From the NCBI GenBank assembly GCA_949358305.1, contig OX442314.1:58413369-58477368 (forward strand): a DNA stretch of 64,000 nucleotides. Direction: 5' to 3'. This stretch comes from Strigamia acuminata. Lineage: Eukaryota > Arthropoda > Chilopoda > Geophilomorpha > Linotaeniidae. The position numbers and the translations under genes were made by a program. The notes below the pieces were generated by a model that saw only the letters and a list, made by a program, of their open reading frames with translations, was not told the origin of the DNA and did no database searches. Shown in pieces: positions 19,919-29,353 of the stretch (its first letter is position 1; each line of letters opens with the position of its first letter).

Positions 19919-20549
19919 TGTGGTGACCACGAGGTCACAAAATGTTTTAGTAAAATATATGGGTGTATGATAAATGAATTATATTATTCTTTGATCTGAA
20001 ATGTAACACGAAATGATTATTACAAAGAAAACTAGCTAAACTAGTTTTACCATTTCTGCGGAATCAATGTAATGATGACGTCAACCATTTGCATAATTCC
20101 CCGAATTTATGCAAATACGTCATTTCCGGTCATTAGGGGGTATTTAAACCCGTGTTTTGACCGGAAGCGCCACTTACAGATATATCGCAGCAACAGTAGC
20201 ATCACACCTCACCTTTCAGGCCGAACACCACGGATTGATAGAGGACCGATGCCAGTTGCCCAAGTCATCTGTAACACCAAGCCAAAGATATTTGTCGTAG
20301 CAAAATTACGACCGAAATATCTCACCATCGCCGAAGCGTTTTGCGAACACGTGTTTCGCCAGGACGCCATTAACCCTAGACAACCAGAAGCCACGTGTAA
20401 GACTGCCGTGCAGCAACAAATCGTATCCGCCGACAAGGATCCGAGACCACAACATTGTTAAGTATTATTGTAATATTACAGTGTTCAATAAAAAGGTTAT
20501 TATTGTAAGATATTGTGTAAGTTTATTTACCGGAATCAAGGTTACGACA
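19919..20549 (+). repeat. G2 5' LTR
   Basis: 631 bp, TGTGGTGACC to GGTTACGACA, with TATTTAAA about 20140 and AATAAA at 20488. The first 20 bases contain the inverted half-sites TGACC and GGTCA. Confidence 0.9.
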
Positions 20550-20551
20550 CG

Positions 20552-20569
20552 TGGGGGCCTGTCCGGGAT
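20552..20569 (+). other. G2 primer-binding site
   Basis: The 18-mer starting TGGGGGCCTGTCCGGG follows the LTR after two bases. It resembles the proline-tRNA-type site of gammaretroviruses with two changes. G3 has the identical 18-mer and spacer. Confidence 0.75.
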
Positions 20570-20635
20570 AGTTTTGAACATTCAAACTATTTTAAATAAA
20601 CATATCTTACGGTTTGAACTTTGCAAACCATCGAA

Positions 20636-23254
20636 ATGACGAAAAGTAATAAGAACCGAAAACCTCCGACCGCAAGCGCCCGAAAAGCCGCCATGGAAAA
20701 AGCCAAGGCGGCAGCCGAAGCGTTAGCCAGCCCGAAGTTAAATACGACGCCGCCGGAACCCGTAGAAAGAAACCGAGTTACCAAGACGCCGAGCCACGTC
20801 GAGAAAACGGCCGTCGGCAAAACACCGATTGGAAAAACTCCGAACCACGCCGAGAAAACGGCCGTCGGCAAAACACCGATTGGAAAAACTCCGAACCACG
20901 CCGAAAAAACGTCTGTCGGACAAACACCGATTGGAAAAACTCCAAACCACGCCGGAAAAACGTCTGTCGGACAAACACTGATCAAAAAAACGCCGAATCA
21001 CGTCGAAAGAACGTCTGTCGGCAAAACACCGATCGAAAAAACTCCGAAACCATCGAACAAGAATACGCAACCCGACTTTACGGAAACGATAGAAGAAGAA
21101 TCCGACAAGGATGAAAATGGGTTTAGCCTGTTCGATGGAGACGACGACGGAACTCAACGCAATCGAGTAACCATCCAACACGGCTATAATTCGACGCGAT
21201 CTCAGATTAATCAATGTATGGAAGCCTATGCGATCGCCCGATTGGAGGGGATACCGTTTGACGAAAATGGAGACCCATTGGCCCAGTTGGAAACGATACT
21301 CCGGCTGACAAGAGAACGGGCGGAAAAAAGAGCTATCCGACGAGGGAAGAAGGCTGTCAAACGTCAAAAAACGAATAACCAGACGACCGACTCGTACGAC
21401 TCGACCCGAACCAGTTTCGACGCAGACGACGAAAGCGAAGCTGATTCGCTCGATTCGAAAGGAATTAACGTCCAGGGATGGGCTAGTATCGTGGACGAGC
21501 CAGTCGGAGTGCAGAACGAATTCTTGGAAGCTTTTCAGCAGGATAGTCGCAACAATCGAGGAAGACAATCGTGGGCTTTCGCACAATCTTTCGCCGCTAA
21601 AGCTGGCCATACCAGCCAAACGCCGAACGACCCAAATTCCAAAATGGTACGGTTAATTAAACAAAAAAACCAGGTCAGAAATCAACAGGGACAAGATAAG
21701 TTGGCAATGCCAAGCCTTGAAGACATCAGAGTGGTTAAGGCCAACGTCGACGCAGCTAACGAGGCAGCTAAAGCCAATATCAAAGCTGCCAACGACGCCG
21801 AGAGAGAAGCCGCAAAGATTAATTCGCAGTCATACGGAGGGAGGAAATCAACTGTCTTGATAAAACAGAACAATGGAGTCCTGAGCGGAACGGCCGTAAA
21901 TGGAATCTCTCCCCCCGGAACTCAACTAGCCGCGAGTTCTCCAAATTTAACCAAGCAAAATTCTCCCCAACACCAGAATTCTTCGCAAAATAACCAATTC
22001 CTTCCTCAAAACGGAAATATTTCATCGAATTATGGGAGTCAGAGCCAATCCGACCCCATACTGGAAGAGCGATTACGAATGATAGAAGAACACATACGTG
22101 CCGATTCACGGACCGGCCGAAACCAAGACTTGGATGAACGAGACGAACGGAATGAAAACCTACTCCGAAAATATTCAGCCGACCGTTGGGCGCTAGATAA
22201 CAAAGACCGAAACATCAAGTGGCCCCAGCTGCGCCTGATGAAATTCGACGGTACGTGGAGGGCAGGAAATAAATTTCTAAATGAGGTGGCACTCACCATC
22301 TCGAGACTCGGAGCCGAACCGGACGAAATGGTAGTTAAGGGACTGCCAGAAATGCTGGTAGGAGAGGCGAGAGAATGGTATGTGGAGGCGAACTTGAAGT
22401 ATTGGGAGCAATTTGTGGTCGCCTTCAATACACAATATGGCGAGACACAGAAAGAGATTAGACAACGAGTCAGTCTCATGCAGCAGGCGACCGGAGAAGA
22501 GCTACGAGCCTATTTTCTGCGAGCTAAAAGTCTTTTCAATGAACTGTATACTCCGCTGGACGCTTACGCTCAACGACTAATTTTTGATAAAGGATTGAAC
22601 GAAACATCCAAAAAGGTGCTTCGCGACATGAACGCTCCAACAACCGACAGCTTCGAACAGCTGTTGAAATTTGTCGATAAACGTCACGAAGAAGTAAATG
22701 ACCGGTATACAGACGCTCTGACACCGGAAGAAAGAAAATTGGTCCAGCTTCGCATACAGCGAATCCACGCCAGAAATAACGACGCGGGGCGGTTAATCCG
22801 GTCGCGAACGTTCCTAAACGGAGACATAGAGGCGGCCCCACCGAAGAAACCCAGCGACAAGTCGACTTCTAATCCGATCCCAGCCCCAAAAGCTTATCAA
22901 GCTAGTACGGAAACCCATACACCTAACTTCGAAGACGGGAGGAAAAGTGAAGAAGACAACTCCGAGCAAAACTCAGAAGGCGACGCGAACAAAACCGAGC
23001 ATCGCAACCCAAAGAATGACAAGCCTTACGAAAAAAGGGATTTCACGAAACGATCATTCAGGCGGGCGGAAAGCTCTACCACAAGACCTTGCAATTATTG
23101 TAATGAGCTGGGACATTGGAGGAGAGACTGTACGAAACGAAAAAAGAGGAAGGAAGAGAAAAGAGCCGCCGAAATGGCCGCAATGTTAGAAAAGCTAACA
23201 GCGAAATTCGACGAAATAACAAAAAACTGGTTGAAGCAGACAGAGAAAAAATAA
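20636..23254 (+). CDS. G2 gag
   Basis: 872 residues from the ATG at 20636. Residues about 30-145 are a lysine-rich array of imperfect 17-residue repeats (KTPNHAEKTAVGKTPIG-like, five or six copies). The centre is an acidic and Q/N-rich linker. A gag capsid-like region near 22240-22720 reads KFDGTWRAGNKFLNEV and GEAREWY..W..F...F..QYGET, closely parallel to the G3 gag. A CCHC knuckle, CNYCNELGHWRRDC, lies near the C terminus. The frame is intact. Gag should assemble particles and bind RNA; with no pol in the element, reverse transcription must come from elsewhere, most simply from G3-type elements. Confidence 0.88.
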   Translation: MTKSNKNRKPPTASARKAAMEKAKAAAEALASPKLNTTPPEPVERNRVTKTPSHVEKTAVGKTPIGKTPNHAEKTAVGKTPIGKTPNHAEKTSVGQTPIGKTPNHAGKTSVGQTLIKKTPNHVERTSVGKTPIEKTPKPSNKNTQPDFTETIEEESDKDENGFSLFDGDDDGTQRNRVTIQHGYNSTRSQINQCMEAYAIARLEGIPFDENGDPLAQLETILRLTRERAEKRAIRRGKKAVKRQKTNNQTTDSYDSTRTSFDADDESEADSLDSKGINVQGWASIVDEPVGVQNEFLEAFQQDSRNNRGRQSWAFAQSFAAKAGHTSQTPNDPNSKMVRLIKQKNQVRNQQGQDKLAMPSLEDIRVVKANVDAANEAAKANIKAANDAEREAAKINSQSYGGRKSTVLIKQNNGVLSGTAVNGISPPGTQLAASSPNLTKQNSPQHQNSSQNNQFLPQNGNISSNYGSQSQSDPILEERLRMIEEHIRADSRTGRNQDLDERDERNENLLRKYSADRWALDNKDRNIKWPQLRLMKFDGTWRAGNKFLNEVALTISRLGAEPDEMVVKGLPEMLVGEAREWYVEANLKYWEQFVVAFNTQYGETQKEIRQRVSLMQQATGEELRAYFLRAKSLFNELYTPLDAYAQRLIFDKGLNETSKKVLRDMNAPTTDSFEQLLKFVDKRHEEVNDRYTDALTPEERKLVQLRIQRIHARNNDAGRLIRSRTFLNGDIEAAPPKKPSDKSTSNPIPAPKAYQASTETHTPNFEDGRKSEEDNSEQNSEGDANKTEHRNPKNDKPYEKRDFTKRSFRRAESSTTRPCNYCNELGHWRRDCTKRKKRKEEKRAAEMAAMLEKLTAKFDEITKNWLKQTEKK

Positions 23255-23583
23255 ATCTGTCTGCTACACGCCCGGATGACCAGACCCCTGACGAGACGAA
23301 TAATACACCGACTAACGAAATAATTACTACCGGAAAAAACGAATTAAACGTCGAATTAGACAACGAACTGGAAAACGACTCGACTGATGAATCGGAGGAT
23401 GAAATCAAAAAGAAATGGTTAAATACCGAATGGCTAGAAAAACAAATTAAGGAACTAAACAAGAAAATCGCCTACTTCACCACCGAAAAACGCAAATACC
23501 GTGGCTCAACCACCGGCAGAAGAAAAACCACCCCACCTCCTCCTGTGAGTGCCCTCAAGGAGTCACTCGAGAGGAAGATGTAG
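23255..23583 (+). CDS. G2 short acidic frame after gag (-1 frame)
   Basis: One frame behind gag, the sequence is open through the gag stop (GAG AAA AAA TAA) to a TAG at 23581-23583, adding about 110 residues. It is acidic (ELENDSTDESEDEIKKK) and ends PPPPVSALKESLERKM, with no protease motif. The A-rich run before the gag stop could allow slippage, though GAAAAAA is not a classical heptamer. It may be a remnant of the N terminus of pol, left when pol was deleted. An ATG-initiated overlap from 23116 is possible but weaker. Confidence 0.5.
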
Positions 23584-23649
23584 TCAAAAACATTTTTAAA
23601 GAGAAATTTCGCAATGTCATTTATCTTTTAATTTTATAACGACATTGCT

Positions 23650-23659
23650 GAGGAGGGGA
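23650..23659 (+). other. G2 polypurine tract
   Basis: GAGGAGGGGA lies two bases before the 3' LTR and would prime plus-strand synthesis. Confidence 0.7.
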
Positions 23660-23661
23660 CG

Positions 23662-24119
23662 TGTGGTGACCACGAGGTCACAAAATGTTTTAGTAAAATA
23701 TATGGGTGTATGATAAATGAATTATATTATTCTTTGATCTGAAATGTAACACGAAATGATTATTACAAAGAAAACTAGCTAAACTAGTTTTACCATTTCT
23801 GCGGAATCAATGTAATGATGACGTCAACCATTTGCATAATTCCCCGAATTTATGCAAATACGTCATTTCCGGTCATTAGGGGGTATTTAAACCCGTGTTT
23901 TGACCGGAAGCGCCACTTACAGATATATCGCAGCAACAGTAGCATCACACCTCACCTTTCAGGCCGAACACCACGGATTGATAGAGGACCGATGCCAGTT
24001 GCCCAAGTCATCTGTAACACCAAGCCAAAGATATTTGTCGTAGCAAAACTACGACCGAAATATCTCACCATCGCCGAAGCGTTTTGCGAACACGTGTTTC
24101 GCCAGGACGCCATTAACCC
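23662..24119 (+). repeat. G2 3' LTR, left part
   Basis: The first 458 bp of the LTR, cut at ATTAACCC by the G3 insertion. It differs from the 5' LTR at an ATTACG/ACTACG base. Confidence 0.9.
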
Positions 24120-25138
24120 TGTCGCGCTCAACTCTAACCGTCGCTAACTCGTGGGTTGATTACTTAATTCGACTAACTCACTACCGCTTTGCTCAAGCGG
24201 TTTACCCAAAGAAATGATTACACAGATATAAAAGGTAAAATATAATATAGATTTATTCTGTGGGACAATGTACAGATATATCTTATATATATATATATAT
24301 AAAAGGTAGGTAAAAGGTAAATCGGAATGGGTGAAGGGAAATGGAAAGGTAAAGGTATGATGAAAGCTGGCTGGAATCGGCGAGGTCGTCTGTTGTCTCG
24401 GTCGTGTCCAAGATGGCGTCCTCGTTGTGGCAACGTGGTGTCGTCTTGGGCCGGCGTGGCAATATGGCGTCCTCGGCTCGTCTCTGGCTGGTCCTTCGGG
24501 CTCACGCTGGTCGGGCGCGAGTGAATGCTTAGTTAAAAGGCTTACTTCGGTCTGTTGTCTAGGTTTTTGTGTGGTGTCCGGCGATCACACAGCGGCGGAC
24601 TCTTCTGGCTCCCGGCGGTCACACAGCGGCGGGAACGCTCGTCGTGGTTTAACTGCAGTTTAGGCTTGTGCGACCGTTTGTCTGCACAACTCGCTAAACT
24701 GGAGTGGTTTTTACTATTTCTAGCTGGTGTGCTAAAATAGTGTGGTAATCTTATCTCGCAGGTTACTCTGCGGAGTTTGACACTGACCAAACGTACTCAC
24801 GGTAAATTGTCCTTTGTCCTTGGTCAATCCCAGTATATTTACTTGGGCCTGATCTTGTAGGACGACGGGTTTACGTGTGTTTCTCGTTTGATGGTTGTGT
24901 TGGTTCTGCCCGCTCAGTGCAAGGCACATTCCTTTGCACAAAGCGGGGTTGACAGGTGACCGGAATCACCCAATGGTGGGGTGGACGAGCCATCCCCACT
25001 CCCTCAGGGCAGACGCCTGTCCATTGACTAGATGTCAATGCACTGAGGGAAGGGAGACGCGCTTGCGGCTCCCCTTACACCCGAAACGAGGTCACGAGAG
25101 AAACTCTTCGTTGACCCCGGTCCAGTCGGGTCACAACA
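24120..25138 (-). repeat. G3 3' LTR
   Basis: 1019 bp; the plus strand runs TGTCGCGCTC to GGTCACAACA. It contains an alternating TA tract near 24280-24301 and repeated CACACAGCGGCGG words near 24590-24635. Confidence 0.92.
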
Positions 25139-25152
25139 CTTCCCCCTCCGAG
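25139..25152 (-). other. G3 polypurine tract
   Basis: On the minus strand CTCGGAGGGGGAAG abuts the 3' LTR (TGTTGTGACC). Confidence 0.75.
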
Positions 25153-25174
25153 CTCAGACCGTGGGGCTGAGCGA

Positions 25175-27940
25175 TCACTTCTTTCCTGGGGGACCCGACA
25201 CTGAGTCCGTCACCTGGGCGTAACTCACTCCAGGGACAGGCGGTTGAGTGCCGGGTGGCGCGGGTAGATCGCCTACTAACGCCGAGGACCGATCTCGGGG
25301 GTCCTCATGCTCCGTAATGAAGCATAATGCATGGCCGTCAACTGGCTCATGCGGGGCACGCGTCCTCTCGTGTAACCAAACGCTCGGGATGTAGGCGGAG
25401 AAGCCGGTGTTCGTATGCCGGATGGCATTGGCTTCCGCTGGCGTCACTGGCACACGGTGGGCTCTCAGCAACCTCTGGTGGAAGATGAGGTCTCTAGTCT
25501 TCCGGATCTGGTTGTGAAGCCAGATGAAGACTGATTTGCCTTTGTCCCGCTGCGCGAGGATAAACCTCCTGGTCGCCGTCGTCATCGAGAGATGGGGAAA
25601 CTCTTCGATGATTCGCCCGTAATAGTCTGGCGGAGGCGGGGCCGGCTTCGGCTTCTGGGTGGCCGCGGGAATAGCGGCTTGCGTCGTTGTCGCCGCTCGG
25701 GCCGGTGAGGTCCCGGGCGGTGTCGGCTTCGTTTGCTCGACGGACCTGACGGGTGGCGTTCGGCACAGCAAGCGCTTTGGTTTACCCGCCACTTCGAACA
25801 GGGCGGGTCCTTGCGGGGATATCTCCGCAGGCATCGGTGGCGGAATCGGAACTCCGCTCGTCGGCGAGATCACCATTTCTACATCCTCTGCCGATTCTTC
25901 CGTCTGGATGGTCAAGGCGCGCAGTTGTTGGGTAGGCGCCGCTGTCCAGGTGGCGGAGGTATAACGAAACGCCGTGCTTCGCAACTTGTACCCCTCAAAT
26001 TCGGGGTTTACCACATCCCTGGTTAGCTCGTACCGAGTCAACACAGGGTCGGGCAGAATGGAGCTCCACTCTGCGAGGAGTGCACGGGGAACCTGTACAC
26101 CCTCTCTGTCCACGACAGACCATGCGGCCATCGCCTGACGCCCTTCTCCGAAGAGTGCTGGGGTTAGCAGCTGCATCATGACCTTGGTCAATGATAGCTG
26201 TAGGCTGCGACGATTCACTGGATTCGATCGCTCCGAATCCGCAGTGAAGGCACACGAGAGCTTACTCATCATCGCCGTTGCCCATTCGATGAAATATCGC
26301 TGGGCCTGATCCACACCTCGCAAGGCGGGCGCGGAGACTCTTGGGTCTTCCATCACGAAGCGAAACGCTGAGAGCTCGGAGATAGTCGGATTGGCGGCTT
26401 CTCTCGCGAGTCGCGCTTCTTCGTCTCGCCTCTCGAAAAACAGGGCCGAGGAACCGGATCGGGGTTGGCTCGGCCTGTAAATGCCGGTCAAATTGGCTCG
26501 ACATTCCTGCGCAATGCTCTGTCCAACGGGGAGAGGGACTGAGCGGTCGGTGGGTAAATCCGGCGGATCGCTCGAATTCAACAACGACGGCGGCGGCAGG
26601 TTCGGAGGCGGCTGCGTCTTGGTCGGCAGCGTCGGCGTCGGCAGCGGTGGTGTTGGCTGCGTCGGCGGTGGTGGCGTCTCCGTCGTCTGCACTCCAGTCA
26701 TTGCGACTTGGAGCGCCGGGAGATGTTGTCCGGAGCCTGAAGGCTGCACGATGGCGGTTGGCATGCCATCGGGTCGTGGTCGCGAATTAATGTAGTCTGC
26801 GAGCCACCTTGCCACCTCGTGTGGGGTCACCTTCCCGTCGGTGACAACACCCATCTTCCTGGCGTGTTTCATCGCGGGATCGAAACGTGTCAGTTTCGTC
26901 CGCTTCATCTGAGTCAGAATCTCGCGAAGGTCCCGCGTATCTGCCGCTGGGACGTTTCGCTCACCTGACTGGCTACCACCTCGTCGACCCGCTCTCTTGG
27001 AGGCGTAGGCGGGTTCGGGGATGGGACGGCCCCGAGCTTCGCACCTCGCGAAGTATCGCTCTTTGCGATCTTTTTTCCGCTGCTCGCGATGAGTCAGCGG
27101 ACGTCTAGAAGTGCTGGGACGAGAGACTCGCTCTTCGTCACCAGACATCCAAACCTCCTTGCACTCCTTACCGTCTTTAATCTGACGGTTTATGAAAATT
27201 CGCGGTCGGGAATACTGCGAAGGGTCACGCACCGTACTAGTGGATGGCCCAGCTTCGTTGCCTTCAGTCGTGTTTTGAGCGACACGCTGCTTCTTGGTTG
27301 TCGCTGGGGAACGCGACTGGCTGTCCCCGGCGCCTTTGGAGCGCTTGCGCTTCCGCGGGTAGCTGCTCTTGGGCCCCAAAATCCCCAGGTAGTGGAGCTG
27401 CCACATCTCGGCTTGGGACGTCAAAATTCCCATCCGAGGTCTCCACTGGGGCGTACTCTCTCCCAATCGCAGCCTCTCAAACCACAGATGAATATCATCC
27501 GCGGTCATCCCCTCGTTTTGGAGGATGCGCTCGGCCACTGCCGTAGCGGTATCCACCAGCTGTTGTCTATAATGCTGGTAGATGGCCTCACGGGCCTCTT
27601 CTGTCTCGGCTGCTCGCCACGCATGCAGCACGTGTTCCTCCGCCGGGTTGCCAGTGTACTGACTTGACAATCCGGGGTGGAAAATCGGCGATTTCGGGTC
27701 ATCGTCACGAGCTAACTCTGTGGCGATGCCTTCGCGCATTCCCTCCGGGAACGTATCCAGGAGCGTGCAGTCTCGTACCCAACGTCGGGCGATGCATCGG
27801 GAATGTAGTATTCGCAGGCGCCAAGGGTCGGCGTCTTCGCCGAAACATCGTCGGTAAAAATCGGGCAGCGCGCCTCGAAATATCCCGCCACGAGTGATGC
27901 AAGCGGGGTCTAATGGTCCCCATGTTTTACGTAGTGCCAT
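25175..27940 (-). CDS. G3 third gene, main exon (unrecognised protein)
   Basis: 921 codons from the ATG at 27940 (MALRKTWGPLDP), lying downstream of pol where env is found in retroviruses. It is not an envelope: I see no signal peptide, membrane span or glycosylation pattern. It has an N-terminal helical part with many Arg, Trp and Glu; a strongly basic two-part segment near residue 200 (YPRKRKRSKG, KKQRV) like a nuclear-localisation signal; Pro-rich low-complexity tracts (PPPPTQPTPPLPTP); and a C-terminal region with HLSMTTATRRFI and FIWLHNQIRKTRDL. No family is recognised. A polypyrimidine tract and CAG acceptor (TTTCTCCATCCTTCCAG) touch the ATG directly, so it is probably made from a spliced mRNA. 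The frame is fully intact. Confidence 0.75.
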   Translation of the reverse strand: MALRKTWGPLDPACITRGGIFRGALPDFYRRCFGEDADPWRLRILHSRCIARRWVRDCTLLDTFPEGMREGIATELARDDDPKSPIFHPGLSSQYTGNPAEEHVLHAWRAAETEEAREAIYQHYRQQLVDTATAVAERILQNEGMTADDIHLWFERLRLGESTPQWRPRMGILTSQAEMWQLHYLGILGPKSSYPRKRKRSKGAGDSQSRSPATTKKQRVAQNTTEGNEAGPSTSTVRDPSQYSRPRIFINRQIKDGKECKEVWMSGDEERVSRPSTSRRPLTHREQRKKDRKERYFARCEARGRPIPEPAYASKRAGRRGGSQSGERNVPAADTRDLREILTQMKRTKLTRFDPAMKHARKMGVVTDGKVTPHEVARWLADYINSRPRPDGMPTAIVQPSGSGQHLPALQVAMTGVQTTETPPPPTQPTPPLPTPTLPTKTQPPPNLPPPSLLNSSDPPDLPTDRSVPLPVGQSIAQECRANLTGIYRPSQPRSGSSALFFERRDEEARLAREAANPTISELSAFRFVMEDPRVSAPALRGVDQAQRYFIEWATAMMSKLSCAFTADSERSNPVNRRSLQLSLTKVMMQLLTPALFGEGRQAMAAWSVVDREGVQVPRALLAEWSSILPDPVLTRYELTRDVVNPEFEGYKLRSTAFRYTSATWTAAPTQQLRALTIQTEESAEDVEMVISPTSGVPIPPPMPAEISPQGPALFEVAGKPKRLLCRTPPVRSVEQTKPTPPGTSPARAATTTQAAIPAATQKPKPAPPPPDYYGRIIEEFPHLSMTTATRRFILAQRDKGKSVFIWLHNQIRKTRDLIFHQRLLRAHRVPVTPAEANAIRHTNTGFSAYIPSVWLHERTRAPHEPVDGHALCFITEHEDPRDRSSALVGDLPAPPGTQPPVPGVSYAQVTDSVSGPPGKK

Positions 27941-28787
27941 CTGGAAGGATGGAGAAATAAACAATTAATAAAAAGTTAATATTTAAATACGTAGATAAAT
28001 GGTTGGTTTCGAGGGACGTTGCCAGTACGTGCAGCCGTCCGTCGAGACCGATTCCTGTCTATCGGTGCAAACGTAGGACGAATTGTCCCTCGTCGGATAG
28101 AAAAAGAGAAGTCATCACGTGAAAAATCTGTCTCATGTCCAAAACGCACAGCGAGACGGAATCGAGCCTTTAATCCGGATTTTTATCATCAGATTTTTAC
28201 TTTAAATTAATTCTAACGTTAATTAGAACATTACCAATAATTAAATTAATAATTATCAGTCATTCGTAAAAAGAATTCGTCGGGTGTAAATTATTACTAA
28301 AATCGCACAATAAATGTGCTTGTCGAAATGTTATTAAATAAATAAACCTAATAAAGAATTATTCCGAAGTCGGACTTTGTCTAATTTTTAAAAAAGTTAA
28401 AGTCAAATTAAATTTATCCAACACACCGAAAAATTCATCGTACGAATGTTAAGTTGCATCAATTTGATGCGTCAAATTACTTGTGGAGAAAAAATATTCT
28501 TTTACAGAATATTCTCCCCTTGTCATAAAATTATATATGGCTCGAGCCCATTGTCTCGCTCGTGACTCAAGTCATGAGGAATTTTCGAGACGCGAGGCGA
28601 CGTGAAGTCTGCGCTCGCACCTCGAAAACAAATTAACAAGGAAAAAAATACGATCGTGTGAGCGATCGCGGTTAATAATTAATTATACGCTATTTCGAGT
28701 GCAAAGCACTCATGTCAGGTATTAGTCAACAAAATTTCTTCTTCAGCAGCACGGAACTAGTTCTCATGTGCCGATGCCGACTTCTAC
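27941..28787 (-). other. putative intron of the G3 third gene
   Basis: 847 bp, AT-rich, no coding frame. It begins GTAGAAG after CAG and ends CCTTCCAG on the minus strand. Retained in genomic RNA, it would be removed only in a subgenomic message. Confidence 0.4.
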
Positions 28788-28877
28788 CTGATCGGGCTGG
28801 ACTTGGTTTACATCGCGGTCCCAGTTTTCCTCGTCCTCGTGCTCGATGGTCAGCACGTCGTTCTCTTCCTCGTCCAT
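28788..28877 (-). CDS. putative acidic first exon of the G3 third gene
   Basis: Thirty codons from the ATG at 28877 (MDEEENDVLTIEHEDEENW) end at CAG/GTAGAAG and join in phase 0 to the main exon. If unspliced, the frame stops after 36 codons. Support is only splice-site shape, phase and acidic composition. Confidence 0.4.
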
Positions 28878-29353
28878 GGCGAGGAGCGCGCACAAAAATC
28901 TCAATCACGATTTAAAAAGGATGATAAAACTATCTCAAAAACTCGGTGAAAAACTCGGTAAAACGTTAAAAACGAGGATCACGCACGAATGCAGCGATCA
29001 GCTGTGAAAAGCGGAAGTCTGTGTGAACACGAGGTAATCGCGATGGATTCTGGGTAATATACTCCAGAACCCGGGTGTTTGAGACTAGTGCGCACCTACC
29101 CGTGCGCATGTTACGCTACGGGTCTCCTTTGTTCTCACTCCCGTGCGCGATTGCTGCTACGGGGTCTTTTGCACGCGGTATCCGACCCGTGCCGATAATT
29201 TTGCTACGGGTCCCGCGTTTCCACGCCATCTCGTGACGCGAATTCGACCGATATCCGCTTTGTTGGACTTAGCGAAATTTTCTGCGACGTGATGGCTTGC
29301 ACTATCGGTCGATTACATTTATTTTTAGTGCCGCCATCGACTCGTAATTTATT
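28878..29353 (-). other. G3 spacer between pol and the third gene
   Basis: No coding frame. On the plus strand a motif like CGTGCGC..GCTACGGGTC recurs three or four times between 29090 and 29215, possibly a decayed tandem array. It may hold a promoter for the third gene. Confidence 0.4.

Noticed and set aside
20072-20461. 129-codon frame inside the G2 5' LTR, repeated in part in the 3' LTR
   Set aside because: It lies across LTR promoter and R regions and has no domain; repetition follows simply from the LTR duplication.
20738-21619. 293-codon minus-strand frame opposite the G2 gag
   Set aside because: A shadow of the biased, repetitive gag coding strand; it has no homology pattern of its own.
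24218-24941. Several 60-95-codon frames in the G3 LTR, each duplicated at 40515-41238
   Set aside because: Duplicated because the LTR is duplicated; no motif, and the frames overlap on both strands.
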